Notes: generated from the letters alone by a model not told the origin. A stretch of DNA of 64,000 bases from Croceivirga sp. (GCA_028281025.1 JANQKR010000047.1:53842-117841), one strand, 5' to 3'; shown: positions 38,585-48,280, counted from the stretch's first letter. Numbers and translations: made by a program.

Positions 38585-39871
38585 TTACGATTCCAATTCA
38601 ACTATTTGAATTTTATACTTCCTTAGATAGGATTCAATGATGAATGTGGTATTTGGGTTTCCCTTCATTGGGGTAATTATGGATTCTAATATAGGAATAT
38701 TATTGATTTGATGGTTAAGATCCGCATATCCAAAGCCTTGGAAGGTTCCATTTTTGATGAAGAAGACACTTTTTTCCCCCAGTTGCCGTCCCTTGTCCAA
38801 AAGGGCCAGTGTCCTATTTTGGACGCTGTGTTTTTTTTCTATTTCCGTGATGAGTTCATTGCGCTTTTCGGGTTCAATAAGGGAATCCAATTGATATTTT
38901 TTCAAGACTTCCCTCAAAAAATTCCTGGAGGCCTTTAGGGAATTAAAACTACTTAAACGCCTGGCGTGCCCGTTGGCTTGCTCTGCTTTTAAGGTAAGCA
39001 TGCCATTTTTATCCTCTGCGATATATACGCCGTGGGAAAAGCATTGGTCCTTTATTTTTTTATTGAACTTGGGTTTGTTCTCCTGCAGTTCCACCCCCTC
39101 TTTTAAAATTGCGGCCAATTCACTTCCCGTGCGCTCAAAAGTTACTTTTTTGGTCTCTTTTTGAAGTATTCGTGCCAATTGCCCCTCATTGGTAAAATGT
39201 TGGTTGACCCTTTTTTTGATATTTTTTGTTTTTCCCAGAAACAGGATGTCCCCATCTTTGTTGTGCATGTAATACACGCCCGTTTCCGAAGGTAGGCTTT
39301 CCACAATATCCAATTGTTTTTCGGTCAATTCCCCTAGGGTTTCTGCCCTAATAACTTCTTTTACAATGGATTTGTCGACATCTTTTGCCAGCAAAAGCTT
39401 AAAGAGCTTTAATGTGGCCAGGGCATCGCCATTGGCCCTATGTCGGTCACTTACGGGAATCCCCAAGGAACGAACCAGCTTTCCCAGGCTATGGGATTCC
39501 GCGTCGGGAAGTAATTTTTTGGAAAGGTCCACGGTGCAGAGGGTCTTTCGTTCAAAATTATAGCCCAGTCTTCTGAACTCCGTTCTCAGGATACGATAGT
39601 CAAATTGGGCATTGTGCGCAACTAAAGTGGTGCCCTGGGTTATTTCTATGATTCTCTTGGCCACTTCATGGAACTTAGGGGCAGAACGGAGCATTTTATT
39701 GTTTATTCCGGTTAGCTTCACCACAAACGGTTGAATTTCCCGCTCCGGATTTACCAAACTTATAAAACGATCCACGGTATTTTCACCATCAAAACGGTAG
39801 ATGGCTATTTCCATGATGCCTTCTTCATTATACTTTCCTCCAGTACTTTCTATATCTAGAATGGCGTACAT
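38585..39871 (-). CDS. DnaQ-type 3'-5' exonuclease fused to a UvrC-like GIY-YIG nuclease
   Basis: Two-nuclease protein, 428 residues. The N-terminal DEDD exonuclease has ExoI DIEST (Asp6, Glu8), ExoII AHNAQFDYRIL (Asp91) and ExoIII HRANGDA. From about 190, a GIY-YIG domain (SETGVYYMHNKDGDILFLGK, then KKRVNQHF and a Glu in LKEGVELQENKPKFN) resembles UvrC/Cho. The combination is known from DnaQ-Cho-like proteins and suggests nucleotide-excision or replication-coupled repair. No helix-hairpin-helix is apparent. The gene ends 6 bp before the channel start. Confidence 0.9.
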   Translation of the reverse strand: MYAILDIESTGGKYNEEGIMEIAIYRFDGENTVDRFISLVNPEREIQPFVVKLTGINNKMLRSAPKFHEVAKRIIEITQGTTLVAHNAQFDYRILRTEFRRLGYNFERKTLCTVDLSKKLLPDAESHSLGKLVRSLGIPVSDRHRANGDALATLKLFKLLLAKDVDKSIVKEVIRAETLGELTEKQLDIVESLPSETGVYYMHNKDGDILFLGKTKNIKKRVNQHFTNEGQLARILQKETKKVTFERTGSELAAILKEGVELQENKPKFNKKIKDQCFSHGVYIAEDKNGMLTLKAEQANGHARRLSSFNSLKASRNFLREVLKKYQLDSLIEPEKRNELITEIEKKHSVQNRTLALLDKGRQLGEKSVFFIKNGTFQGFGYADLNHQINNIPILESIITPMKGNPNTTFIIESYLRKYKIQIVELES

Positions 39872-39880
39872 TCAAAAGTT

Positions 39881-40540
39881 TTAGGGATAGTTGCGAACAC
39901 CAAATATACTACTTCCAATACGTACCATGGTACTTCCTTCCGCAACCGCAATCCCATAATCCCCGCTCATACCCATGGAAAGCGTGTCAATTCCTTGAAG
40001 TTTTTGTTGAAGGGAACCAAAAACGGACTTTAAAAACCGAAACTCTTTTTGGATTTGTTCGGTGTTTTGGGTAAAAGTGGCCATTCCCATCACCCCTTTG
40101 ATCGTTACGTTTGTAAGTTCCCGAAATTCCGGTGCAGCCACCAATTGCTCCAATTCTTCAAGGCTTAGGCCGAATTTGGTTTCCTCTTCGGCAATATGGA
40201 TCTGTAAAAGGCAATTGATATTTCTTTGGTGTTTTTTGGCCTGTTTGTCAATTTCTTTAAGAAGTTTAAGACTGTCCACTCCATGGATCAGGGAAACGTA
40301 TGCGGCCATATATTTTACCTTATTTCGTTGTACATGACCGATCATATGCCACTGGATATCCTTGGGAAGGGCTTCCCATTTTTGGGTCATTTCCTGAATT
40401 TTGTTCTCTCCAAACACACGCTGTCCTGCCTGGTAGGCGGCTAAGATGTCATCCAAAGGTTTGGTTTTGGATACTGCGACCAAGGTCACATTACTGGGTA
40501 AGGTTTGCCTTATGGTATCCAGATTTTGTTGTATTGACAT
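39881..40540 (-). CDS. YggS-family pyridoxal-5'-phosphate homeostasis protein
   Basis: PLP-binding TIM-barrel protein, 219 residues, without proven catalytic activity; keeps PLP and amino/keto acid pools balanced. The PLP Lys25 is in LVAVSKTKP. Further signatures are FGENKIQEMTQKW, WHMIGHVQRNKVKYM, and the C-terminal LSMGMSGDYGIAVAEGSTMVRIGSSIFG. Nine bp separate it from the exonuclease gene. Confidence 0.95.
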   Translation of the reverse strand: MSIQQNLDTIRQTLPSNVTLVAVSKTKPLDDILAAYQAGQRVFGENKIQEMTQKWEALPKDIQWHMIGHVQRNKVKYMAAYVSLIHGVDSLKLLKEIDKQAKKHQRNINCLLQIHIAEEETKFGLSLEELEQLVAAPEFRELTNVTIKGVMGMATFTQNTEQIQKEFRFLKSVFGSLQQKLQGIDTLSMGMSGDYGIAVAEGSTMVRIGSSIFGVRNYP

Positions 40541-40556
40541 TGGAATCTAGCTAATG

Positions 40557-41792
40557 TTAAATCTCATAAATGGTTAATCCACTGCGTAACTTGGGTTCTA
40601 TATAGGTGCTTTTTGGGGGCATTACCAGATTGGCATCTGCAATGGCCTTGATTTCTTCCATTGTTATCGGTACCAAGCTAAAACCAACTGAAAAATCCCC
40701 ATTATCGATGCTATCCTTCATTTTTATGAGGTTGTGCTTCCCGTAGCCATAGGAAATACGTTTGTCATTGCGCAAATCCCGAATCCCCAAAATAGGCTCC
40801 AAAATGGTTTTATATAGAATATGGGTGTCCAATTCGCTCAGGGCATCGGTAAACCCATACACTTGTTTCCTTAGGTACAGTGAATAGAACTCCCCCTCCA
40901 AATACATGCTAAAATGATGCTTCCTGGTAGGTTTATACAGGCCATCGTCCCGTTTTTCAATTCTGTAGTGGGCATCCAACTTTATAAGGAATTCCTCCTT
41001 GGTGAGGCCATTAAGGTCCTTTACCATTCTGTTGAATTCGTAGATCCGTATTTCTGATTCGGGAATGAGGTAGCTCAGGAAAAAGTTATAGGGCTCCGTA
41101 CCGGAATGCCGTTCGTTTTCCGCCTCCAGATCCTTGGACAATAAATTGGACGAGGCACTCCTATGATGGCCATCCGCAATATAGATCATGTCTATTTTTG
41201 CAAAGGCCTTTTGTAGATTGACGATTGTGGTCCGATCGGTTACGCACCAGAGCCGATGCCTTTTTTTATCGGGCGTCGTAAAATCATATTCGGGGGCTTT
41301 TTCAATTTTTTTGGCAATTAGGTTTTGAATGGTATCATTCTGCGGATAGGTTATGAGAACGGGTTCCGCATTAAAGCCCACCGATTTTAGGTAATTGGCA
41401 AAGAGGAGTTCCCTTTTATGGATGGTATTCTCGTGTTTCTTAATGACGTCGTTCCTGTAATCCAAAACACTTGTGGCACAAAAAATCCCTAAGGTCGTAA
41501 AGTCTCCTTTTTGAATCTGATAGAGGTAAAAGGATTCTGTTTTGTCCTTGATGAGGATTTGTTCTTCCAAAAATTCCAGGTAACGATTTCGAATCAATGT
41601 AAATCGTTCTTCGCCAAAAATGGTTTTCTGAAACTTGTATCCGGGATTTATGATATGAAGAAAGGAAAAAGGATTGTACCTCAAGTGATAATTCCTTTCC
41701 TTCTTGTCGTATTCCTCATAGGAACGGGAAGCAACAAAGGCCACTTTGTCCTTAGCTGGCCTAATAGCTCTAAAAGGTTTAATGACCGCCAT
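40557..41792 (-). CDS. DUF1015 family protein
   Basis: Cytoplasmic protein of 411 residues with the DUF1015 pattern: AVIKPFRAIRPAKDKVAFVA at the start, the internal ADGHHRSASS motif (putative metal/active site) near residue 207, and the C-terminal VMPPKSTYIEPKLRSGLTIYEI. Function not established; relatives often sit beside serine biosynthesis genes, which are absent here, and are suggested to be kinases or phosphatases. Located 3 bp after the dehydrogenase gene in the operon. Confidence 0.9.
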   Translation of the reverse strand: MAVIKPFRAIRPAKDKVAFVASRSYEEYDKKERNYHLRYNPFSFLHIINPGYKFQKTIFGEERFTLIRNRYLEFLEEQILIKDKTESFYLYQIQKGDFTTLGIFCATSVLDYRNDVIKKHENTIHKRELLFANYLKSVGFNAEPVLITYPQNDTIQNLIAKKIEKAPEYDFTTPDKKRHRLWCVTDRTTIVNLQKAFAKIDMIYIADGHHRSASSNLLSKDLEAENERHSGTEPYNFFLSYLIPESEIRIYEFNRMVKDLNGLTKEEFLIKLDAHYRIEKRDDGLYKPTRKHHFSMYLEGEFYSLYLRKQVYGFTDALSELDTHILYKTILEPILGIRDLRNDKRISYGYGKHNLIKMKDSIDNGDFSVGFSLVPITMEEIKAIADANLVMPPKSTYIEPKLRSGLTIYEI

Positions 41793-41795
41793 TGA

Positions 41796-42683
41796 TCAGG
41801 CAAATTGATTGGAAACCTTTTCGGCTTTTTTGGATTCCGAATAGTCATAAAACCCTTCTCCGGATTTTACCCCGAGTTTTCTGGCGGTAACCATATTCAC
41901 CAATAGGGGACAGGGTGCGTATTTGGGGTTTTTAAATCCATCGTACATGACGTTCAATATGGACAGGCAGACATCCAGACCAATAAAATCCGCCAATTGC
42001 AAGGGACCCATGGGATGTGCCATCCCCAGCTTCATTACCGTGTCTATTTCAGTTACTCCGGCCACTCCATTATACAAGGTTTCAACAGCCTCATTGATCA
42101 TGGGCATTAAGATTCGGTTTGCCACAAATCCCGGATAATCGTTAACCTCAGTGGGCGTTTTGCCCAGTTTTTTGGACAAATCCATTATGGTCCGGGTTAC
42201 TTCGTCCGAAGTGCTGTACCCACGGATGATCTCCACCAATTTCATGATGGGCACCGGATTCATAAAATGCATTCCAATGACCTTATCGGCCCTTTTGGTG
42301 ATTGCAGCAATCTGGGTGATGGAAATGGACGAAGTGTTGGTGGCCAAAATGGCGCTCTTTTTGCAAATGGAGTCCAGGTCCTTAAAAAGCCCAAGCTTTA
42401 TTTTTAAGCTCTCGGTCGCCGCCTCGACCACCAGGTCCACGTCCTTTACCCCGTTTTCCAGATTGGCGAAAGTGGTAATGTTGGCAAGTGTGGCCTTTTT
42501 TACGTCTTCCGAAATACGCTCTTTCGCCAGCATACGGTCCAAATTTTTGGTAATAGTGGCCATTCCCCTTCCCAGGGAATCCTCAGAAATGTCCACCAGG
42601 TTCACGGAATATCCATTTTGTGCAAAAACATGGGCAATTCCGTTCCCCATGGTACCTGCTCCTATAATCGCTATTTTATCCAT
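41796..42683 (-). CDS. 3-Hydroxybutyryl-CoA dehydrogenase (3-hydroxyacyl-CoA dehydrogenase family)
   Basis: NAD(P)-dependent oxidation of 3-hydroxyacyl-CoA to 3-ketoacyl-CoA. Rossmann motif GAGTMGNGIAHVFA near residues 7-20. Catalytic His in VIGMHFMNPVP, and the C-terminal dimerisation helices with GMAHPMGPLQLADFIGLD. Length 295 is the short single-domain type used in butyrate/acetoacetyl-CoA or phenylacetate pathways. No other beta-oxidation gene is adjacent. Confidence 0.94.
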   Translation of the reverse strand: MDKIAIIGAGTMGNGIAHVFAQNGYSVNLVDISEDSLGRGMATITKNLDRMLAKERISEDVKKATLANITTFANLENGVKDVDLVVEAATESLKIKLGLFKDLDSICKKSAILATNTSSISITQIAAITKRADKVIGMHFMNPVPIMKLVEIIRGYSTSDEVTRTIMDLSKKLGKTPTEVNDYPGFVANRILMPMINEAVETLYNGVAGVTEIDTVMKLGMAHPMGPLQLADFIGLDVCLSILNVMYDGFKNPKYAPCPLLVNMVTARKLGVKSGEGFYDYSESKKAEKVSNQFA

Positions 42684-42692
42684 TTCCTGATT

Positions 42693-43652
42693 TTAGAATG
42701 ATGCAATGATTTTAAGGGCTACCCTTAACGCCTCGGTGCCTTCTGTTAAAGTAATTGCCGGTCTTGTATTTTGCATAATGGCATCTGCGAAGGTTTCCAA
42801 CTCGTCCAAAATGGCATTGTTGGGTTCTATTTCCGGATTTTCAAAATAAATCTGTTTTTTTTCACCTTCCGCATTTTGCAATATCATGTCAAAATCCCCT
42901 GGTTTTTCCGGGGCGTCCTTCATTTTGACCACTTCCACTTTTTTGTCCAGAAAATCCACCGATATATAGGCGTCCTTTTGAAAAAATCTGGATTTACGCA
43001 TGTTTTTTAAGGAAATCCGACTGGAGGTGAGATTGGCCACGCATCCATTTTCGAATACGATCCGGGCATTTGCGATATCCGGGGATGTACTGATTACGGA
43101 AACCCCACTGGCATTTATTTGCTTCACTTTTGAAGGGACAACGCTTAGAATGGCGTCAATATCATGGATCATTAAATCCAAGACCACCGGAACATCGGTC
43201 CCCCGCGGATTAAATTCCGCCAAACGATGGGTTTCTATGAACATTGGGCCAACAATTTTGTCCTTTACCGCTAAAAATGCCGGGTTAAAACGTTCCACAT
43301 GGCCCACCTGTCCTTTTATGCCATACTTTTTTTCCAATTCAATCAATTCTTCGGCCTCCTCCAAAGTATTGGTAATGGGTTTTTCAATAAATATGTGCTT
43401 TCCCTTTTCCATTGATTTTTTTGCGCAGTCGTAATGCGAAAGGGTAGGGGTAACAATATCGACCACATCAACAGCATCAATCAAGTCATTCAGGTTTTCA
43501 AAATAGGTGTACCCAAATTCCTCCTGGACATTTTTGGCATTGATCTCATCGGGGTCATAAAACCCAACCAGTTCATATTTTTCGGATTGATTTAAAAGGC
43601 GAAGGTGAATTTTCCCTAAGTGTCCCGCTCCTAGGACGCCGATTTTGAGCAT
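42693..43652 (-). CDS. Gfo/Idh/MocA-family oxidoreductase
   Basis: NAD(P)-dependent dehydrogenase of 319 residues. Rossmann motif GVLGAGHLGKIHLRLL (residues 5-20), FIEKPITNTLEEAEEL (the conserved EKP), GHVERFNPAF, and DLMIHDIDAILSV with the catalytic-type His. The substrate is probably a sugar or sugar-nucleotide but cannot be fixed. It is the first gene of the eight-gene minus-strand run, with a perfect -7 box 14 nt before the ATG. Confidence 0.93.
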   Translation of the reverse strand: MLKIGVLGAGHLGKIHLRLLNQSEKYELVGFYDPDEINAKNVQEEFGYTYFENLNDLIDAVDVVDIVTPTLSHYDCAKKSMEKGKHIFIEKPITNTLEEAEELIELEKKYGIKGQVGHVERFNPAFLAVKDKIVGPMFIETHRLAEFNPRGTDVPVVLDLMIHDIDAILSVVPSKVKQINASGVSVISTSPDIANARIVFENGCVANLTSSRISLKNMRKSRFFQKDAYISVDFLDKKVEVVKMKDAPEKPGDFDMILQNAEGEKKQIYFENPEIEPNNAILDELETFADAIMQNTRPAITLTEGTEALRVALKIIASF

Positions 43653-43666
43653 AGGATTTGTTTTTT

Positions 43667-43674
43667 CAAAAATA
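43667..43674 (-). promoter_or_regulatory. -7 promoter box for the eight-gene operon
   Basis: TATTTTTG on the minus strand fits TAnnTTTG and lies 14 nt before the Gfo/Idh gene. No obvious promoter lies inside the following seven junctions, whose gaps are -8 to +16 bp. Confidence 0.55.
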
Positions 43675-43742
43675 CGGAGATAAAAAAAACCGTGCTACTT
43701 TTTTGGGGGTTGTGTACTTTCGTATTCCAAACCAACTTTTTT

Positions 43743-44384
43743 ATGCAGGACACCTTTAAACACAAGGGAATGCGCAATAAACTGGCAAAGACCTTGAAAG
43801 CCAAGGGAATAACGGAACCAACCGTCTTGAATGCCATAAAGGCCATCCCAAGGCACCTATTTTTGGATAGTAGTTTTGAAGATCATGCCTATCAGGACAA
43901 AGCATTTCCCATCGGTGCCAACCAAACCATTTCACAACCCTATACGGTTGCTTTTCAAACACAGTTGCTAGGGGTCAAACCAGATGACAAGGTGTTGGAA
44001 ATAGGAACGGGAAGTGGCTATCAAACGGCCGTTTTATTGCATTTAAAGGCAAAGGTGTTCACTGTGGAAAGGCAGCACGAATTGTTTAAACGCACCAAAC
44101 TCTTTTTTACTAAAATGGGATATCGTCCTAAAAAAATCGTTTTTGGGGACGGTTATAAGGGACTCAAGGAGGAAGCGCCATTTGACGGAATTATTGTGAC
44201 CGCAGGGGCACCGGAGACCCCAAAGGCCTTACTTTCCCAATTAAAGGTAGGGGGTAGGTTGGTCATTCCCGTAGGAGTGGAAGAACAGGAAATGACGCTG
44301 TACAGTAGAAAGTCCGAAAAGGAGTTTGAGAAAAAAACCTTTGGAAGCTTTAGGTTTGTACCCTTGTTGGAAGACAAAAATTAA
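43743..44384 (+). CDS. pcm: Protein-L-isoaspartate O-methyltransferase
   Basis: Repairs isoaspartyl damage in proteins by SAM-dependent methylation. The SAM motif VLEIGTGSGYQTAVLL is at about residues 79-94, preceded by the substrate segment ISQPYTVAFQTQLL. The motif FDGIIVTAGAPETP and the C-terminal RFVPL are conserved. Length 213. The ATG at 43743 is chosen; the frame extends 17 codons upstream with non-family hydrophobic residues. It is divergent from the Gfo/Idh gene. The upstream TACTTTCG is only a partial -7 match. Confidence 0.93.
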   Translation: MQDTFKHKGMRNKLAKTLKAKGITEPTVLNAIKAIPRHLFLDSSFEDHAYQDKAFPIGANQTISQPYTVAFQTQLLGVKPDDKVLEIGTGSGYQTAVLLHLKAKVFTVERQHELFKRTKLFFTKMGYRPKKIVFGDGYKGLKEEAPFDGIIVTAGAPETPKALLSQLKVGGRLVIPVGVEEQEMTLYSRKSEKEFEKKTFGSFRFVPLLEDKN

Positions 44385-44435
44385 GCGCCTGTTCGGGATG
44401 ATATGATTGAATTTTGGTAAGGACGATTTTTGGCC

Positions 44436-46895
44436 CTAGAACTGGAGTCCAATATTGAAACCACTTTCCGTAACCCCCCGATAATGGCTCTGTACAAAAC
44501 CGGCCCTTAGGAACCGAAATTTTTTCCACCCCAAATTTCCAAGGGAGATGCCCCATTCCGCATAAGGATCGTTTTCGGATATGGAAAGTAGCTTGCCACT
44601 GACAATCAAGTTGGATTTTAGTTTTTTTAACAGCGGTATCTTCCCCATGACGTACCCCAGAAAATTGTGTTCAACATGACCTTCAAAATAGCTTTGGTTC
44701 GTACTTAGATCGTAGTAGGGCAAAAGGAAAAATGAATTGAGGTAGTTTCCACGGGTAATCCGGGTACGATTTCCATTAAAATGTTGGTAGTCCACAAATG
44801 AAATGTCCCCGGCATTAAGAAAAGTTCCCGCCCTAAGGTTATAGTAAAATCTACCCTTGTCCGCAATGGCAAAATCCTGGACCAATCGCAGCTTCAATTG
44901 GTCAAAATGGTTTTCGGGTTCACTGCCCGCAAACCCTTTTTCGTAGCCCAGATAAAGTGTGGGGAACCGGTCCTCGGAAAAATTGAATTTCCCATCGGGA
45001 TAGTTCAGGTACTTTTGCCCAAACCGAATTCGTGTGGTTAGGGACAATTTTAAAATGTGGTGTCCGGTTATGGCGGCGTTATCAAAATCTTGGGAATCCA
45101 AAGGGTTATTGGATGTAAAATCCGCATTCCCCTTAAAGATGACAAAGTTAGTGGCATTAAAGAGTGGCTTTCGCTCTTCGTATCCAAAATTCAGGTACAC
45201 GGAAATACCATTGACCAATTCCTGTGAATAGAACAGCTCGGAAAAATTCAGTTCATAAAATTTGGCAAAGTTGTTCTCAAAGAACAGCGAAAGGATGGAG
45301 TTACCAAAGGGGGTAATGGGATTATTGTTGTTGAACTGCATTACCCGGTTACCGGCGCTAAAACGTAAAAAAGGACGGGAGAAATTATTAAAACGGTAGG
45401 AAATGGAACCCGAAGGCCTAAAACGTTTATCGGACACCCCGTAATCAAAAACAGTATTGAGATTAAACCGCGTTCCCTTCTCCTCATTGCGCTTTCGGTA
45501 GTTGAATTCAAAACCTCCCCTAAAACCCTGAACGGTATTAAAGCTAATGTTGGCCAGGGGAGAGGCAAGGGAATAGTATTTTTCCTTGAACGTATTGCTA
45601 TGGGTATAACCAAATAACAAGGACCCCAAAGTGACTTTATTGCCCACCGCATCAACCGAGTCCAGGTATTTTTGGGATTTTCGAATGACCTGTAAACTGT
45701 CTTTTTGCAGATAGTCCACAGTTTCTTCATCCGTTAGCGGCACCGGCCTAACGTCATTCCAAAAAATAGAGTCCTTTTTGTTTGCATTTTCCTCAAACGA
45801 TAAAACTTCATTGGTAAATTCCTTTTTGGAAAAGTCCGGATTCAGTTCATAGTTCTTATATCCCGCTGTGAAACGGCCATTGCCCTTGAACCCCAGGATA
45901 CTATATTGAAAATCGATACGTTGCAGGGTTTTTAACCAGGTGTCTTGTTTGGGAATGTAATTGAAATCCTGTTTTAAGTGAATGGTGTCCACGGGGACAA
46001 TCCGTGTTTGTTCACCGGTTGCACTAAAATCCAATGCATATATGGCCCATGAGTCTTCCACAATAAACAATTCCCCGGAAAAAACCCTGTCGTTCGGCCG
46101 TTTTGGTACAACCTTGATCTTATTGATCAATCGATTTCCCTCATCATAAAAAGTGCCCTCCAAAATATAGCGATAGTACGAAAAGGCATTGTCCGCAATG
46201 GGGGAGATGAGTTCGCCACCAAAGGTGACCGTATTGTTGTAAAAGGAAAAGTTGACATCGGATGCATTGTTAAAGCTAAACCCATTGTCATCGCCACTGA
46301 CCTTGGAAGCCAGAATCTTTTCTTTGAATGCATTGTTGTTTTTGGCGATTTTGGAAATGGTCTCGGACAAATAAATGATGCCGGACCGTGTGGAATCCAA
46401 ACCCCCACCAAAGTCACCAAGGTCCTGTCCCAGGATTCGCTCAGGAGCATCCTTTATGCGTATTAGACCTTTGGAATAAAAGTCTGCCCTAAACGAGGAC
46501 AGTTCCTGCTTGTACTGTTTCCGTTTTGCAATGGCATTTCGGATGACCCTATTGGCGGGATTTTCTTTCGCCTTTACGGTGATTTCATCCAGTTCCAGGC
46601 GTTGTTTTTCCATAAGAACGTCAAGTTCATAGGGAAATTGATCTATGGTAATGGACTTTTTTTGGGTTTTATAGCCCAAGTATTTAAATACTAAGGTATA
46701 TTTTCCCTTATCGCTGAGGTCAAGGGCGTATTCCCCATTTTCATTGGTCGTGGTCCCATTTGCCGTTGAATCAAAATAGATATTGACAAAAGCCAGGGAC
46801 TCCCCATTGCTATCGGAAACCTTTCCAACTATTTGTGCATTCAAATAAGCAAAACCGGACAAGCAAATAATGAAGAGAAGCGGATATGACTTCAA
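44436..46895 (-). CDS. DUF5686 outer-membrane protein with carboxypeptidase-like regulatory domain
   Basis: Large envelope protein of 819 residues. The signal peptide (1-20, ending YLNAQ) is followed by a CarboxypepD-reg-like beta-sandwich (about 22-105: GKVSDSNGESLAFVNIYF, TTTNENGEYALDL). The rest matches the DUF5686 pattern, with many alternating beta strands ending in an aromatic C-terminus (GFNIGLQF), as expected for an outer-membrane barrel. Function unknown, possibly transport or surface attachment. The only start is TTG. It lies 91 bp after smpB on the same strand. Confidence 0.88.
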   Translation of the reverse strand: MKSYPLLFIICLSGFAYLNAQIVGKVSDSNGESLAFVNIYFDSTANGTTTNENGEYALDLSDKGKYTLVFKYLGYKTQKKSITIDQFPYELDVLMEKQRLELDEITVKAKENPANRVIRNAIAKRKQYKQELSSFRADFYSKGLIRIKDAPERILGQDLGDFGGGLDSTRSGIIYLSETISKIAKNNNAFKEKILASKVSGDDNGFSFNNASDVNFSFYNNTVTFGGELISPIADNAFSYYRYILEGTFYDEGNRLINKIKVVPKRPNDRVFSGELFIVEDSWAIYALDFSATGEQTRIVPVDTIHLKQDFNYIPKQDTWLKTLQRIDFQYSILGFKGNGRFTAGYKNYELNPDFSKKEFTNEVLSFEENANKKDSIFWNDVRPVPLTDEETVDYLQKDSLQVIRKSQKYLDSVDAVGNKVTLGSLLFGYTHSNTFKEKYYSLASPLANISFNTVQGFRGGFEFNYRKRNEEKGTRFNLNTVFDYGVSDKRFRPSGSISYRFNNFSRPFLRFSAGNRVMQFNNNNPITPFGNSILSLFFENNFAKFYELNFSELFYSQELVNGISVYLNFGYEERKPLFNATNFVIFKGNADFTSNNPLDSQDFDNAAITGHHILKLSLTTRIRFGQKYLNYPDGKFNFSEDRFPTLYLGYEKGFAGSEPENHFDQLKLRLVQDFAIADKGRFYYNLRAGTFLNAGDISFVDYQHFNGNRTRITRGNYLNSFFLLPYYDLSTNQSYFEGHVEHNFLGYVMGKIPLLKKLKSNLIVSGKLLSISENDPYAEWGISLGNLGWKKFRFLRAGFVQSHYRGVTESGFNIGLQF

Positions 46896-46986
46896 AAGAG
46901 CGGAGAATTTTGGTTTGCGCCTGTAATATTAAAGCTAAGAACTACGCAAAGGCGTTTAGTTTTTGTTAAAATTCGCTTTTACGTTA

Positions 46987-47445
46987 TTATCTGTAACTTT
47001 TTTTGATTCGGTCCAAATTGCGCTTGTTGTCCCGATCTTTAATGGTTTCCCTTTTATCGTATTGTTTTTTACCCCTGGCCAGGGCAATATTTATTTTGGC
47101 AAGGCCCTTATCATTGATGAAGGCATTTAGCGGCACAATGGTAAGCCCGGCAGTGGAGACTTCCTTATGTAGTTTTTTGAGTTCCTTTTTGTTCAAAAGT
47201 AGCTTTCTTTCCGCCTTGGGCCTATGGTTGTAATATCCGCCATGGCTATATTCATCGATCTGCATGTTGATGACAAAAAGTTCCCCTTTGTCATTGAATT
47301 CGCAGAAGCTCTGGGAAAGTGAGGCCTTGCCCAAACGCAGTGATTTTATCTCTGTGCCCGAAAGAACGATACCAGCAGTATATTTGTCCAATAGTTCAAA
47401 GTCGAATTGGGCACGTTTGTTCTTTATGTTGATTTGCTTCTGCAT
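46987..47445 (-). CDS. smpB: SsrA-binding protein SmpB
   Basis: Binds tmRNA and delivers it to stalled ribosomes (trans-translation). The sequence shows the family blocks [39 protein letters not shown], and the C-terminal basic tail [18 protein letters not shown]. Length 152 is normal. A perfect -7 box lies 5 nt before its ATG. No tmRNA (ssrA) gene is seen in the window. Confidence 0.97.
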   Translation of the reverse strand: MQKQINIKNKRAQFDFELLDKYTAGIVLSGTEIKSLRLGKASLSQSFCEFNDKGELFVINMQIDEYSHGGYYNHRPKAERKLLLNKKELKKLHKEVSTAGLTIVPLNAFINDKGLAKINIALARGKKQYDKRETIKDRDNKRNLDRIKKSYR

Positions 47446-47450
47446 AAATG

Positions 47451-47458
47451 CAAAAATA
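47451..47458 (-). promoter_or_regulatory. smpB: -7 promoter box for smpB, 5 nt before its ATG
   Basis: TATTTTTG on the minus strand, then CATTT, then ATG. It implies a leaderless or very short-leader mRNA. Confidence 0.6.
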
Positions 47459-47518
47459 ATCCGATTTGCAAAAACTGTAATGAAAACAGGTTTTTTACGA
47501 TAGATTTAAAAACAACAT

Positions 47519-48268
47519 ATGAAAAGCTTCCTTTACCTTTTTTCAGTACTTGGCCTACTGTCCTGTAAATCATCCACGCATAATGAAATGACCGTCCAGC
47601 AAATTGTTGACAAATCCATTCAAATAAGTGGTGGAGAGGGCTATGACAATAGTAAGGTATCCTTTGTTTTTAGGGATAGGACGTACGAATCACTGAACAG
47701 GAACGGCAAAAAACTCTTAAAACGGATAACCCGAACGGATTCCGTAACCATTACCGATAAAAAAACAAACACCGACTTTCAACGATTTTTTAATGATAGT
47801 CTGATCGTTCTTCCCGATACCCTTGCCAACACCTATGCCAATTCGGTAAATTCCGTACATTACTTTTCCAGACTTCCCCTGGGGTTGAACGATAAGGCGG
47901 TCAAAAAGGAGTTGTTGGGAGAACATACAATCAATGAAAAAACCTATTACAAGGTCAAGGTTACGTTCAGTCAGGAAAATGGTGGTGATGATTTTGAGGA
48001 CACCTATTTGTATTGGTTTGAAAAACAGAGTTTTAAGCCTGAATTTTTGGCTTACGAATTCCATGTCAACGGCGGTGGGATACGTTTTCGTGAAGCGTAC
48101 AATGAAAGGTACATAGGAGGCATCCGTTTTGTGGATTATAACAATTTTAAACCCCAAAAGGGGGCGCAAGTGGATTTTTTTAAGATTGATAGTTTGTTTG
48201 AAAAAAACGAATTGGAACTGTTGTCCAAAATAGAACTTGAAAACATTCAGGTGACCCCTATTGATTAG
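47519..48268 (+). CDS. DUF6503 family lipoprotein
   Basis: Predicted lipoprotein of 249 residues: signal peptide with lipobox LLSC (Cys16), then MTVQQIVDKSIQISGGEGYDNSKVSFVFRDRTY, the DUF6503 opening. The rest is a beta-rich body (YKVKVTFSQENGGDDFEDTYLYWF, YIGGIRFVDYNNF), which suggests a LolA/LppX-like half-barrel that could bind a hydrophobic ligand; this is inference from strand pattern only. It is convergent with the histidine-phosphatase gene, with a 12 bp gap. Confidence 0.86.
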   Translation: MKSFLYLFSVLGLLSCKSSTHNEMTVQQIVDKSIQISGGEGYDNSKVSFVFRDRTYESLNRNGKKLLKRITRTDSVTITDKKTNTDFQRFFNDSLIVLPDTLANTYANSVNSVHYFSRLPLGLNDKAVKKELLGEHTINEKTYYKVKVTFSQENGGDDFEDTYLYWFEKQSFKPEFLAYEFHVNGGGIRFREAYNERYIGGIRFVDYNNFKPQKGAQVDFFKIDSLFEKNELELLSKIELENIQVTPID

Positions 48269-48280
48269 TGTTGACCGGCC

